Part shown: piece by piece, positions 50,939-63,412 of the stretch
How positions within the stretch are numbered: position 1 is the stretch's first letter
Layout of the letters: the number at the start of each line of letters is the position of its first letter
DNA from: Impatiens glandulifera
Taxonomy: Eukaryota > Streptophyta > Magnoliopsida > Ericales > Balsaminaceae
NCBI RefSeq assembly: GCF_907164915.1
Contig: NC_061868.1
Location: 43,477,774 to 43,541,773, forward strand
Direction of reading: 5' to 3'
DNA length: 64,000 bases
Notes under the pieces: generated by a model
The model's input: only the letters and a program-made list of their open reading frames with translations
Told to the model about the DNA's origin: nothing
Databases searched by the model: none
Program-made: the position numbers and the translations under genes

Positions 50939-51910
50939 ATGAAGTTCAAAGCTTTTCTGACTGACAATGGTGTATGCCTTTTGGAGAAGAGATTCCTACC
51001 AGCTTTAGATAAAATGGGGAAAATCTGCCATCTCTACATGACAAGAGACCATTTTATCTTCCTCCACAACCTCCTCAACGGCGACGGTGTTCAATCCGTT
51101 GCTCAATTTCGTAAAGAAGCTCTATTTGACGATTACCGTATCTCCAGCCAAAACGAAGATCGCATCGCCTTCACAATCGATCTCTCACTTCTCCACCGCG
51201 CACTCCGCAGCATCATCGCAATCCACGCCGAGTTCGCCGCAGGAGACGACGGTAATGGAACTTCTAACCGTCTTCAAATCAAGCTAGTCAAGAAACTTTC
51301 CCCTCACTCACATCAACCAATGCCGTTCTTAACATTTGAAAGCAAAGGCTACAAATCAGCCGTGATTCAAGATGTACCGATTTCAAAACCTTTATCGAGA
51401 TCTGACGTGCTTGAACTTCAATCTGCGCTTGATATGGCTCAGGATTTACCTCCAACGCTAGTTCAAGTTCCGGATCTGAGTCAGTTACAGGGATTTGTTG
51501 ATCGGATGAAGCATGTAGGTGACTTGATTAACGTTTCCATTAGCAAATATGGTGACCTACACTTGCAAATATCAACTACGTTGATTAGCCTTGGAGCTGA
51601 GTTCAGGAAATTGGTTGTAATTGGAGATCAGGTTCAGGCTCCGGTGGAAGATAGAGATTTGAGTGCTCAAACTCGGACACAGAATGCAATTCAGAGAGGA
51701 GATGCTATGACAGTTGAAGTCAGTGTAAAGCATTTCTCAAAGAGTCTGCAATGTCATCTTTCGAAACCTGATTGTGCATTCTATGGAATTGCTCCACAGG
51801 GGGCTTGCTTGACGGTTATATTCCAGTTCTTTGTTCCAGGTACTCGTTTAACTGATAAATCGATTAGTCTCCATTGTAGGCTTCCTGTTCTTGATCCTGG
51901 AGCAACTTGA
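50939..51910 (+). CDS. HUS1: HUS1 checkpoint clamp subunit
   Basis: A single exon of 323 residues. The ATG at 50939 is chosen because the family begins MKFKAFLTDNG; the upstream in-frame 18 codons have no Met and lack family similarity. HUS1 is one of three PCNA-like subunits of the 9-1-1 clamp (RAD9-RAD1-HUS1), loaded at damaged DNA to activate ATR signalling. The sequence shows the first PCNA-like half (ALDKMGKICHLYMTRDHFIF, then LFDDYRISSQNEDRI and IDLSLLHRAL), a KGYKSAVIQDVPISKPLS middle and a second half ending FVPGTRLTDKSISLHCRLPV. Length fits plant HUS1, and lack of introns is unusual beside its intron-rich neighbours. Confidence 0.94.
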   Translation: MKFKAFLTDNGVCLLEKRFLPALDKMGKICHLYMTRDHFIFLHNLLNGDGVQSVAQFRKEALFDDYRISSQNEDRIAFTIDLSLLHRALRSIIAIHAEFAAGDDGNGTSNRLQIKLVKKLSPHSHQPMPFLTFESKGYKSAVIQDVPISKPLSRSDVLELQSALDMAQDLPPTLVQVPDLSQLQGFVDRMKHVGDLINVSISKYGDLHLQISTTLISLGAEFRKLVVIGDQVQAPVEDRDLSAQTRTQNAIQRGDAMTVEVSVKHFSKSLQCHLSKPDCAFYGIAPQGACLTVIFQFFVPGTRLTDKSISLHCRLPVLDPGAT

Positions 51911-53460
51911 ACGTTTTGATCAACTTTGAATATGAGTTATAGTTGTATTGATGAGGAGAAATTAAAGCTTAATAGGGTTGCGAATTACCATAGTTTCTGA
52001 TCTGCTTGATGGTAATTAGGTTTGAAGATGGATTATTGGAGTTCTTATGTTTGTTATTGTTATATGATGGACTTGAGATGAAACATCATTCTTCCTGCTT
52101 TAGAGAATTGTACAACTTATGTAGTAGGCATTTTTATATATAACATTCCAATGGTTATTTGGTTGGGATTTGAGATGCGTAGAAATAATATTTTAGTTTA
52201 TAAATGAAGTGATTAAATAGTTTAAAAAAACATGTAAAAACTTGACTTTTAATTAAAAAAACATTGCCATGGTTCTTGCAATTTATTTTTAATTTACTTT
52301 CAAATAATATTTATTTCAATATCTTGTTGAGTATTGATTTATACAAGATAATGTTTTTTAATTTTTATAATTAAATATATATTAAAATATTTAATAATAT
52401 TTGTTATTTCAAGCATATGCTTTAATTATTTTTATGTTATGTATGTATTTCAAAGAACTGATTTTCTTACACTAGTTCTTTAATAACTTATATTATTTAA
52501 ATAAAAAATAATTCTATTATATATATATATATATATCTCTTAATACTTCTTTTAATTCTTAAATTTTTTAATTTATTTCACTTAAGGTGTAAGTGAAAAT
52601 CAAAACATGACAATTTTCTCTTAATCGCCGCTGAACTCATGATCTTTTAAGCATAATTTATTTTTGTCACTTGAATAAACTTATTAATATTATTTATTTT
52701 TATGTTTGGTTCTTCTGTAAACATTTTGATTTATTTTTAATTATTGTTTCATAAAAAAAAATAATTACATTTGGACTTTTTAGATAAAACGCGTGAATGA
52801 CATTTCCCGTAAATGGAAAGTCAAGAAATGACACTCATGTATTTTTATCTAAAACGCATTAATTAACTCACACGTTTTAGATGAAAATGCGTAAATGACA
52901 TTTCTCGTAATTGGGCGATAAATCAGGTGCACGAGGATATTATAGACTTTTCAGAAGGCCCATTTTGCAAACATTATCAGACGGGTCTATTTATGTAGTC
53001 ATTTCATCAAATTTCCCTTTTTTTTTTTATGTTAAGTTTAATTTTTTTAACATAAAAAATTTTCATTACCTTAATTTCATTTTAAGACTTTTAATTTTTG
53101 TTATTGTTAAGTTTATACGACTCATTTTCATTTTTAAAAATATTTTTGAATTTGAATGGATATTTAAAAATAAAAAATGTTTTAAAATAGGGTAAATAAC
53201 GAAAATAATAAATTTTTTATACAAAAGAAAATATGATTTTTTGAAAAAAAAAATGTGCCAAATCATTTGGGGTTGAGCGGCTAAAACTCACTTGCGTTAG
53301 AAGCTAAAGGGTCAACTTTTTTATTTACTCGCGAGGGCTGAGGGCGGGAAGAGGGAAACCTGCTAGACACGCTCACCGTATTTTACAGTTGACACCTTGC
53401 CGTTTCACGTCTTCACGCAGAATCTAAGTTTCCTTTCTCAAGAATCTCCACTCCCTCGAA
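51911..53460. other. Spacer between HUS1 and KU80
   Basis: HUS1 3' UTR, then AT-rich sequence. At 52780-52910 a block with AAAACGCGT(G)AATGACATTT and CGTAA is present twice. It is followed by sequence (to about 53020) ending, on the minus strand, GGGAAATTTGATGAAATGAC, similar to the edge of repeat copy A near 4010. 53330-53460 is the KU80 promoter and 5' UTR. No gene. Confidence 0.5.
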
Positions 53461-56400
53461 ATGGCTCGAAATAAGGTAATCAAGTCACATTTTGATCGTC
53501 TTTTAAAGTTAATCGATTACACTTGACCTATTGCTTCAGACCGTTGCCGCTTGGATTGTTATTTTCCCATTGAAATCGGATTCTGAGATCAATATTAGTT
53601 GTCAAACGAACGTGAATATGTATCTGTGTTGATGATACTTCATAGTTAGGGCTTATAGTTCTACGATTTTCCAGTTAATGAAATGATGCAAATGCTTATT
53701 TGGTTGCAAACTTCTCTATTGATTGGAAATGAATCCATGACCTTCATTTAAGATACATGATTCTAGGTAACCACTGTTAGTCAGTTCAACTACTGTTGAT
53801 GACTTGACGTTAAGTGATATGACATGATGAAAGTCCAAATAAGGTTTATGGAAGCCTTTGTGTTATATGCTGCAATACATTGCAGCTTTGAAGTATTTTT
53901 GGTCTTCAATTGATCAGGACTATTTAGAATTTGGAGCTAGACTCCACTTGCTACTTTTATTGTTTTTTAGTAGAATTAAGCCCAAGATTTGAGACAGTTG
54001 TGTGAGAATTGAATTCTATTTCTCAATGTGTAATTGTTCTTACACTTTCTTTACGTCTTCTTATTCCACAATGGTTTCTAAACTTTTTGTTTTTCTTCAA
54101 TAGGAGACAGTGGTTTTGTTGCTTGATGTTGGTCCTTCCATGCATGGTATCTTGCCTCAGATTGAAAGTATATGCTCCAGGCTAGTACAAACGAAGGTAC
54201 TCTCCTATAAGTTCATTGTCGCTCTCATTCATAAGTATTGCCCTTGCTCTTTCTCCTTTTGCAGTGGCCGGATTTCATGACTATCAAAATCTAAAACCTG
54301 TATTTGTTAAATACAGTTCTGTAATGCTCTACAGAAAATAATTTGATTGTTTTCATGTTTTATTTCTGCAGCTGATTTACCATAAGTATGATGAAGTAGC
54401 AATTGTTTTATTTGGAACTGAAGGTATTTATTCAGATATCATCTTCTGCTTTTTTATTTTTTATTTTAGATTTCTTGATAGATAATATAATATTTTCTAT
54501 TTCTGATGCCATAACTTAATTGTTGTATACTTTCTACGTGATAAAAAGTGTTACATCTGTTATATCAAATGTAGCTTTTTGGTTATTAGATTTGCAAAAG
54601 AGAAAACTCTTGAGAGATGCAACACTTTTTATATCTGGATGACTAAGGCCTTGTTTGATGAAGGGATAGTTGAATTTAATCCGTATAACCTTTTTTCCTA
54701 TTATCAATCAAATAATTCAAATCATAAACCAAAATACCAAATTACCTTTATTTTTTTAATAACATTTTAAATATTTAATACAGAAGATGTTTTAATCATT
54801 TAACTACTTTTACATCCAACAAGATATTCCCCCAAAAAATATTTCAAAATAACCGTACATCAAACCAGCTATAAGAAGTCATGTGAAATAATCATCAGGA
54901 TGTTTATCAATTCCATCCTCCTGAATAGAACATATTCTTCACTGTGATTTCCTAGTAGATTTCTAGTGAGTTTGGTTGCTTGGTTTATTGCTATCATTTT
55001 GCATTTTGGTGGTAGAAGGTTTTAAGTTTTCACCTCATAACACCTGAGTCTTGTAATTGGATGACTACTTATAAATTATTCACAGTAATGCTACTCTTGA
55101 ATTTTCAGATACGAACAATGATTTAAGGAGGGAAATAGGTGGATATGGGAACATAGTTGTGCTACAAAATATCAAGGTTGTTGATGGAGACCTTGTAGAT
55201 GTTCTTCAGAAGCTTCCACGTGGAACTGTTGCTGGTGATTGTATCCTTGTCATGTTCCAGATTATTGTTGGCACTAATATGGAACATATGTTTAATGAAA
55301 GACGACTATAAGTCACTTTTCTCAAAACATTTAATATATGGAACATATGAACTTCACTTCTTTTAATCACGATAATATCTGGACATCACCAGCGAGCACA
55401 ACAGCTCTCTAAAATGGCTCAGGCTCTTTGTCTTTACGTCTGTATCTTCACCTTAGGAATTGACAATCTTCATGCATAGCCTTTTGGAGCCCAGTATTCA
55501 CATTTAGATATTGGAATTCACCAAGCATGTTTTCTCACACAAGGGAATTATGACCAGTTTTAATAAATTCCTGAAAAATCGTTATAATCCTTAATATGAT
55601 TAGTTGTTGTTGTCCTTTTTGGTAATTCAGCACTCTGCTTGCTGTTTGAGACTTCTGAATCCTTGACTTTTGTTAGTTATTGATGCAATTGTCGTTGGGA
55701 TGGATATGCTAATTAAAAAATATGGACAGACAAACAAGGGAAAAAAAAGACTTTGCCTCATCACAAATGCACTTCATCCTAGTAAGGATCCCTATGAAGG
55801 TACCAAAGAGGATCAAGCCAGCACCATTGCTGCTCAGATGGCTAGTCATGGAATGAAAATGGACTGTGTAATTGTGAGGCAGAATCTAAACTTAGATGGA
55901 GATAGGAAATTTCTTGAGGAGAATGACAAATTGTTGGGTATATTTTCAAAAACTTCCTCAAAGATACTATATGTGGATAACTCCATTTCGTTATTGGGTG
56001 CTCTTAGAAGCCGGAGAATAGCTCCCGTCACATTATATAGGGGTGATCTTGAAATGAGCTCTAGTTTAAAAATAAAGGTGAGTCATCAAGAAATTTACTA
56101 TGTCTTTTTGTGTTAAATGTTCACTATTGCATACATATGCTAAGAGTTATTTTTTAGAACATTATAGCATTTTTATGGATTCACCACTGTTTAAATTGGT
56201 GCTAGTGTATAAAATTTATTAATAAATTTACATTAATTATGATAAGTACTTGTTTTACAATCTTCATAGAATTTATCCATCTTCAGCTGCAGGGAGGTGT
56301 TACCCACCCAAGGCAGCTCAAGTATTTATTTTTTCCCCTTATTTTTTGTGACATTAGGTGTGGGTTTACAAGAAAACAGCTGAAGAAAGATTCCCCACGC

Positions 56401-58893
56401 TGAAAAAGTATTCTGACAAAGCACCACAAACAGATAAGTTTGCTACACATGAAATCAAGGTTGATTATCAGTACCGAAGTGTTCAAGATCCTGCCAGAAT
56501 TGTACCTCCAGAACAAAGAATTAAGGGGTACCGGTATGGGCCACAAGTAGTTCCTATTTCTACTGCAGAATGGGATGCTGTGAAGTTCAAACCTGAGAAG
56601 AGTGTAAAACTTCTTGGATTTACGGACGCTTCAAATATAATGCGGTAATTTTATATGTTCAAACATTGTTTATTCACATGTTCTTTCCTTGGCAACCAAG
56701 ATGACTGATTATCTCTGTGTGTAATTTGACAATAGACACTATTATGTGAAAGATGTATCCATCTTTATTGCTGAACCGGGCAATACCAAGGCGATCCTTG
56801 CAGTTTCTGCCTTGGCTAGAGCAATGAAGGAAATGAAGAAAGTGGCAATTCTAAGGTGTGTTTGGAGACAAGGACAAGGAAATGTTGTCTTAGGAGTATT
56901 GACTCCAAATGTTTCTGAGAAGAATAATGTTGTATGTCTCAACTCTTATTTTCACCGTGTTGAATTGGAAGATCTATTTGCAAACTGAATCTTGGTCTAA
57001 TAAGCTTAAATTCTTGTTGGATTTGCTTTTCAGCCTGACTCGTTTTACTTCAATGTGCTTCCTTTTGCTGAGGATGTTCGTGAGTTTCAGTTTCCTTCTT
57101 TTGGTAGCTTTCCTCAATCATTGCTGCCAAATGAGCAGCAGCAGGAGGCTGCAGATAACTTGGTAAAGATGTTTGACCTTGCACCAGATGGCGAAGAGGA
57201 AGCTTTGCAGCCTGATATCACTCCAAATCCTATCCTAGAGGTATTAAATGTTTTTTTTTCCTTCCAATTCTCTTCTTGGATTATGCATATAGTTTTCATT
57301 GGTTTTTATCTGTAAAACAATTTTCCTTGATAGCCCTTTTATTATCATAATATCATGAAACTGTTTAGGACCGTTTCTTGCGTTCCACTCTCGATTTTAA
57401 TGAAAGTTGACCTCTTAAAAAAAAGTCATGTGTACTAAAGGAAGCAAATTGGAATGAAGACATGAACTAGGGACTAGGGAGTATACTTATGAGTTTTCTT
57501 AATTTTACATGCGTATGATAAATCTGAAAATTAAGTGATGAATTAGTTCAAGTATATGAAAAACAAATGCCGGATATACCAAATGAAAATACTTAAATTG
57601 TGGAATGTCCGGAAAGTACTTAAAAACTATTTTACCATTCTGATGAAGCTCTTATTCGATTACCAAGTTAAGTCATTCGTAGCTTACAAATTAAACATGA
57701 ATTGATAGCTTAATTTGAGCTGAATCTAAATAATTAAGTGATGTTAAGTATGAAGTTAGATTAAGTGAGAAGCTGTGATATCAAACACTACTAACTTACA
57801 ACCTATAATATTCTTATGTTGTGGAACATGTTAGGCCTGGATTTGCATTAGTTGTTTTCTCTTCTTGACTTCATTACACTAATCTTTAAAATATACAATT
57901 CTTTATATTGCCAGCGTTTCTATCGCCACCTGGAATTGAAAACAAAATTCCCTGATGCGGCAATTCCTCCACTTGATGACACACTAAAGAAGATAACAGA
58001 ACCCGGTCCAGAAACTATATCACGTTGCGGACCTGTCTTGGATGAATTTTGTAGGCTCTTCCAATTGAAGGACAATCCCAAGGTTTTGTATGACTTAATT
58101 CATTTATTGATAGGAGACCATAGGAGGAAAATGCATTTGTTACGTTCATACTAACACAAGATCTGTCTCCCAGATGAAGAAATCAGCTAAACGTCTGCGC
58201 CATAAGCCATCCGAATCAGACGAGGAGAGAGAGATTAAAAGAAATGCAAATGCTGGCGAAACTGTTAATTATAAAGGAAGTTTGTCTGTTGTTCTAAAAG
58301 TTGAGGAAATTGGGGAATTGAACCCTGTTCAAGATTTTGAAGCAATTATGTCTAGAAGGGACAGTCCTGAGTGGGTTAACAAAGCAATTAATGGTATGAA
58401 AGCCAAAATAATTCAGCTGGTCGAGAACTCCTCTGAGATCGACACATATCAAAAGGCAATGGAATGTTTAAATGCTCTTCGCAAGGGTTGCATTGCTGAA
58501 CAGGTGTGTTATCTTCCTATCCTGCGATCCCATTTGGATGATATAATTACTTTTTGTTGTTAGACGGTGACATCAATCTTATTTTCTACACGCAGGAACC
58601 GGGGCAATTCAATGACTTTATACGTGAAGTATATAAGTTATGCCAGGAAAAAGACCGTAAAAGCTTCTGTGAGTTAATGACATCAAGAGGGATATCTTTA
58701 ATTACCAAGAGCGAAGCAAATGACAGGTTTAATAACTGCGCTTACACTTTGATTCGGAAATTTGAACAATTTGTACAGTTTGATGAGTCTGGATTTTTGG
58801 CTAGCTGGTTTAATTACATTTGTCTTTGTCAATACAAACAGTGATGTTAAAGAAGAGGAGGCAAAGAGTTTCATGGTCAAAATAGAGCCATAA
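53461..58893 (+). CDS. KU80: KU80 DNA end-binding protein
   Basis: Twelve exons: 53461-53475, 54104-54196, 54372-54423, 55109-55240, 55677-56077, 56358-56644, 56736-56931, 57034-57240, 57915-58082, 58174-58503, 58596-58726 and 58842-58893, giving 687 residues. KU80 pairs with KU70 to ring broken DNA ends for non-homologous end joining and also protects telomeres. The von Willebrand A-like domain starts VVLLLDVGPSMHG; then come KYDEVAIVLFGTE, LPRGTVAGDFIDA and KKRLCLITNA. The Ku core beta-barrel has KVWVYKKTAEERFPTLKKYS, KGYRYGPQVVPIS, VRCVWR-like LRCVWRQGQGN and PDSFYFNVLPFAEDVREF. The C-terminal helical domain has NPVQDFEAIMSRRD and ALRKGCIAEQEPGQFN. As in plants generally, the vertebrate DNA-PKcs-binding tail is absent. 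Exon 1 codes only five residues (MARNK). Confidence 0.95.
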
Positions 58894-60640
58894 TGTTCCA
58901 AAGGAAGGTACAAGCTTATATTTCCTTTTTTTGTGTGTTGTTTTAGTGAATTAGTTTTGATGATCTTATTTTTGTCCATAAAATGAAATTTATCTAAACA
59001 AAGGATTTGTAACTTTATGTTTACTTTCTATGTTTATTCCCCTATTACAAATTGAGGAAATATATTGGCATAAAGACTAAACACCCAATGTACCAGTCAA
59101 GGAGAAGCCTGGGCCAGAAGAGCATATGAGCTCTTTCTAGTAAATGATAAATATTCTCAAATGGGTATAATCTATTATAATTATAAGGTGTAAAGTGGGA
59201 CAATTATTTTTATAAAAAAAGAAAAAGGAAAAGGAAAGATGCGGCAAGAACAATGTTAAGTACATAATAGCCAAAAAGAGGTCAATTAGTTTGTGTATCG
59301 CATAAAACATTAATTATAACCTTGTTTGTTGTGAGTTGTGATGTCATGATTTGGAAGTCCCTACCTATCCGATTCTTTTAATGAAAAGGTAGGAACTAGG
59401 AATGGGGTCCTCGATTGACATATATATTATATACTCATGGGATTCTTGCATTAATTCCTTCTCTTCAGATGATGATAATGGAAATAAATTAGGCTCTATT
59501 CAGAACCGCATTTTGATCAAAATCTTATCTGAGGTTATTATATTTTGACATATTTATAATTGGAGAGAAAATATAACAAGTAGCCAAAATAAGGTAAAAT
59601 ATAAAGAAAAAGTAAAAAAATATAAATGTTGAGAGTGGATTCTCAAATCAACCAAGCATTCATATTAAAATTTGCTTATTGTAAATAAGAAGAAAGAATA
59701 GAGTTATCTCCCTCTCAAGTGAGTATTGATAATGTTTCTATTGAAAAAATGGAAGTATAAGTGATAAGAGATTAAAATTACGTTTTAAATGAATATTTTA
59801 TTTTTACATAAATATTAATAAATTTAAATAAAAAGTGAACTCATAATTTGGTTGTAAACTCATATTCAATAAATAATAAGAATTCATATTAAAGGAAGAG
59901 TTCTATTTGGACCACCCAAATGCATATTAACTAAGTTCTCCTCATAAAATAATAAAAAAGAATTATGAAGATAGCATTTTATTTAATACAAATAGTACAA
60001 GTGAAGCTTGTTTTAAACTTTTCATTAAATAATCTAACCTAAGAATTTGAATTTAACTATTTTCATTGGTCATATATACCATTCTTTTAATGAAAAAAAT
60101 AAATTAAAGGGGTAGATGTTCCTTTTTCTTTCTTTAATAATTTATTGGCGGCCAACGCCCCTTCTATTAGAAATTAGGTAAGTTTTCTTTTGCATTTATA
60201 ATATAATTAATCCCCAATTGAATTAATATATCAGATAAAATCAAGAAAATAGTGTTGGTATCTTACAAAAATAAATAAATAAATAATAAAAAACAGAAAA
60301 AAGAATAAGAAGTAAATTCTCGTCTCAAAATAATTCACTTTTATAAATAATTTTTAATCTGAAAAGAAGAATAATCAATTAATCTAACTAACCTCATAAC
60401 AAAATCAGTCCTCTTTAACCTGCAAGAGTCAAATTCATCGTCTCTCTCCTACTGTCTGGATTCTGGAATCATAAACCCTAATTTCTCGGGTTCTTGCAAT
60501 GTATTTTCTTGTTTTAAAGAAGAAATTCATTCTTATTCTTCTATAAACCGACCGACCGATGAAACAAACAAACGGACACTACTACTACAAGAAGAAATTG
60601 CAGAAATTATTACGGCCAAAAGCAGCTTTAATATTTTGCC
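58894..60640. other. Intergenic region between KU80 and the S-acyltransferase
   Basis: KU80 3' UTR, AT-rich spacer, then the CT-rich leader of the next gene (from about 60400). Nothing else recognised. Confidence 0.55.
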
Positions 60641-62113
60641 ATGTATAGATCTAGATTAGTCATGGCTTGGAACATCTTTAGGTTTTGTACTGCACTCAGA
60701 GGGCTCGGCTCCATCATGATCTTATTAGTCCTCGCCGTCGTCGGCGTCACCTACTACGCCGTCGTTCTCACCAATTACGCCCCCGTTCTCTACGACGCCA
60801 CCGGCGGCTTCACTTCTTCTCTAATTGCACTAGTTATCTTGATCTTGTTCCATATTCTGGTTAGTTTTTTCCCCACTCCAATTTTCTTGCTGCACCTTAA
60901 TTCAGTAGTAGTTGGTTAATTGAATTTGATCTAGATTTACTAGTCAATGTCAGTTTACATCGTGATTTGCGTTGACAAATTTGATAAATTTAAAACCTTT
61001 TATGATTGATTCAATTGGTGGTGCAGTTGGTATTGCTATTATGGAGTTATTTCAGTGTAGTGTTCACTAATCCGGGTAGTGTACCAGCTAATTGGAGGCC
61101 ATTGTTAGATGAAGTAGAGCGAGGTGATATTGATGATGACAATCCAATAAATGTGTCTGATTTTAACAACAATGGTTTGCCCTTAGCAGATGAGGTTAAT
61201 CCAAGGATTCGATATTGTAGAAAATGCAATCAGATGAAACCGCCTCGTTGTCACCATTGTTCTGTTTGTGAGTCTCGCCATTAACATCAACATCATAAGC
61301 TCTTCTTCTTCTTCATTAGACTGAAATTTGTTTTCATTCAGGTGGGAGATGCGTGCTGAAGATGGATCATCATTGTGTATGGGTTGTGAACTGTGTTGGA
61401 GCATTAAACTACAAATATTTTCTCCTTTTTCTGGTATGATATTAATCACAATTGTCTTTATTATATTCGTTTTCGAGTGTTGATTCGTAAATGGAACATG
61501 CAGTTTTACACGTTTCTTGAAACAAGTCTTGTTACTTTGTCGTTGCTGCCACAATTTATAGCGTTCTTTACTGATGAAGAGATAGCCGGTACACCAAGTA
61601 TGCTTGCAACAACTTTTCTTGCATTTGGTGAGGACAATACATTTTACATTATACATTACAATACAATCAATTTGTTTATTTCATTTAATAAATTTGCTCT
61701 TATGGGTATGCTATTTCATTATCTGCAGTTTTGAATCTAGCGTTTGCCTTGAGTGTAATGGGGTTCTTGATTATGCATGTATCACTGGTTTCTAGTAATA
61801 CAACTACTATTGAGGTATGTATTATTTTCATTATGCTAATAATTAATTACATGTTCTAAGTTTTTAAGTGTCGGTTCTAGGCGTATGAGAAGAAGAGCAC
61901 GCCAAAATGGCGATATGACTTGGGAAGGAGGAGGAACTTTGAACAGGTATGTAATGATGTTGAAGTTGGTTAATTATGTTTTTTTATGCTCTAGTTTGTT
62001 ATTTTATTTGTTAGGTCTTTGGGACAGACAAACGATATTGGTTAATCCCATCTTACTCGGAGGAAGATTTGCGTCGAATATCTACACTCGAGGAGACCCT
62101 TCAGTTTCCATGA
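60641..62113 (+). CDS. DHHC-type protein S-acyltransferase (PAT13/14-like)
   Basis: Seven exons: 60641-60859, 61027-61267, 61342-61433, 61504-61627, 61729-61814, 61881-61946 and 62015-62113, giving 308 residues. It transfers palmitate to cysteine of membrane-associated proteins. Four hydrophobic segments are evident (about 21-45, 60-85, 176-200 and 218-243). The cysteine-rich domain [20 protein letters not shown] leads into [19 protein letters not shown], with the catalytic DHHC at 162-165. The NPG motif (TNPGSVP) and TTxE motif (TTIE) of PATs are both present. Closest by sequence recall to the Arabidopsis PAT13/PAT14 pair, which act at Golgi/post-Golgi membranes. The C-terminus is shorter than those, stopping at ETLQFP. 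Confidence 0.93.
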
Positions 62114-62366
62114 ATACTTTAATATTTTCACGAATGACTTTGCCATGATGTATTATAGTTAGAAGAAGAAACATTTGAGGAAATGGTTGAGAGGCTCTAG
62201 TTAAGATGTGGGTTAGAATAAATGATTGGTTCTTTGTATGTGGGGTTTTAATGAAAATGTAACATATGATCAAAAATGTAATTTATTGATACATTCTTAT
62301 ATCTTTTTATATTCTAAATTTTCATTAATAGATAAGATAATGGTATGAAATATAATCTAGATGGTT

Positions 62367-62416
<50 letters not shown>

Positions 62417-63018
62417 GAAAAAATATCTTAAAACTCAATTTTTTAGTTTTGATTTTTTTCTCAAACTAACAAAACTATAGAGAATATGAAAAGTAATTGT
62501 GTTTTGGCAATAAATGACTAGGTCTTGTTTTTATTTTTACCACTCAAATTGAGTATTTGTTTTATTTTGTTCGGTCCAATATCTTGTTTAGTTGGATCGA
62601 TTTTTTAGTCTCAATTTTTTATAATTCAAATAATATTTCAACTTTTGATTGGTCGTTTGTTGCTCATCCTTGTCGATTATTTTAATGATAATTTTTTGAG
62701 TGTAAATCTCATTTTTAACCGCAAAAGAAATGAAGTTATTAAATCTGTAATTGTTTCATTTTTATTGAAGAAAGAGTAAATGAAACTAATATTTCATTTG
62801 AAGACAATTTATAAATTATTTGTTGTTTTTATAAAAAAAATTATTTTTTATTAAATTAAAATAAGAGTTACATATGAGAAATTAATTAATAAATAATATA
62901 AGATAATATCTACAAAATTAATAATTGATAATTTATTTAGATATCGAATTGCATAAATAATTTATAAAAATAAAACTCTCATTAGACATGCGATTTGTTG
63001 AGAATTCCTCCAAAGAAC
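62114..63018. other. AT-rich region downstream of the S-acyltransferase
   Basis: Contains the 3' UTR and an (AT)n tract at 62370-62412. No gene seen. Confidence 0.6.
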
Positions 63019-63412
63019 GAACTCATTTGATTTCTTGAACGATGACGGTTGAAGTAGAACAAGTGAAATAAACCAATGAAACGATGTCAGAAAAATCTTT
63101 ACCAAAAATTCTGAATGGAGTTAAAATTATCTTTAGTCGATGGTTGGTAAACAACGCCGAAAAATGTCATACCAAATGAAAATGGATCATCTATATATAT
63201 GACCGAAATAGTGAGAACTCATTTGATTTCTTGAACGATGACGGTTGAAGTAGAACAAGTGAAATAAACCAATGAAACGATGTCAGAAAAATCTCTACCA
63301 AAAATTCTGAATGGAGTTAAAATTATCTTTAGTCGATGGTTGGTAAACAACGCCGAAAAATATCATACCAAATGAAAATGGATCATCTATATATATGACC
63401 GAAATAGTGAGA
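63019..63412. repeat. Near-perfect 196-bp tandem duplication
   Basis: Copies 63019-63214 and 63215-63412 both start GAACTCATTTGATTTCTTGA and end ATATATGACCGAAATAGTGA, with only a few base differences (for example TCTTTACC/TCTCTACC and ATGTCAT/ATATCAT). This suggests a recent duplication. Frames in it show no recognisable protein. Confidence 0.95.

Noticed and set aside
52911..53195. 94-residue frame
   Set aside because: Phe/Ile/Asn-rich translation of AT-rich DNA; lies in the spacer before KU80.
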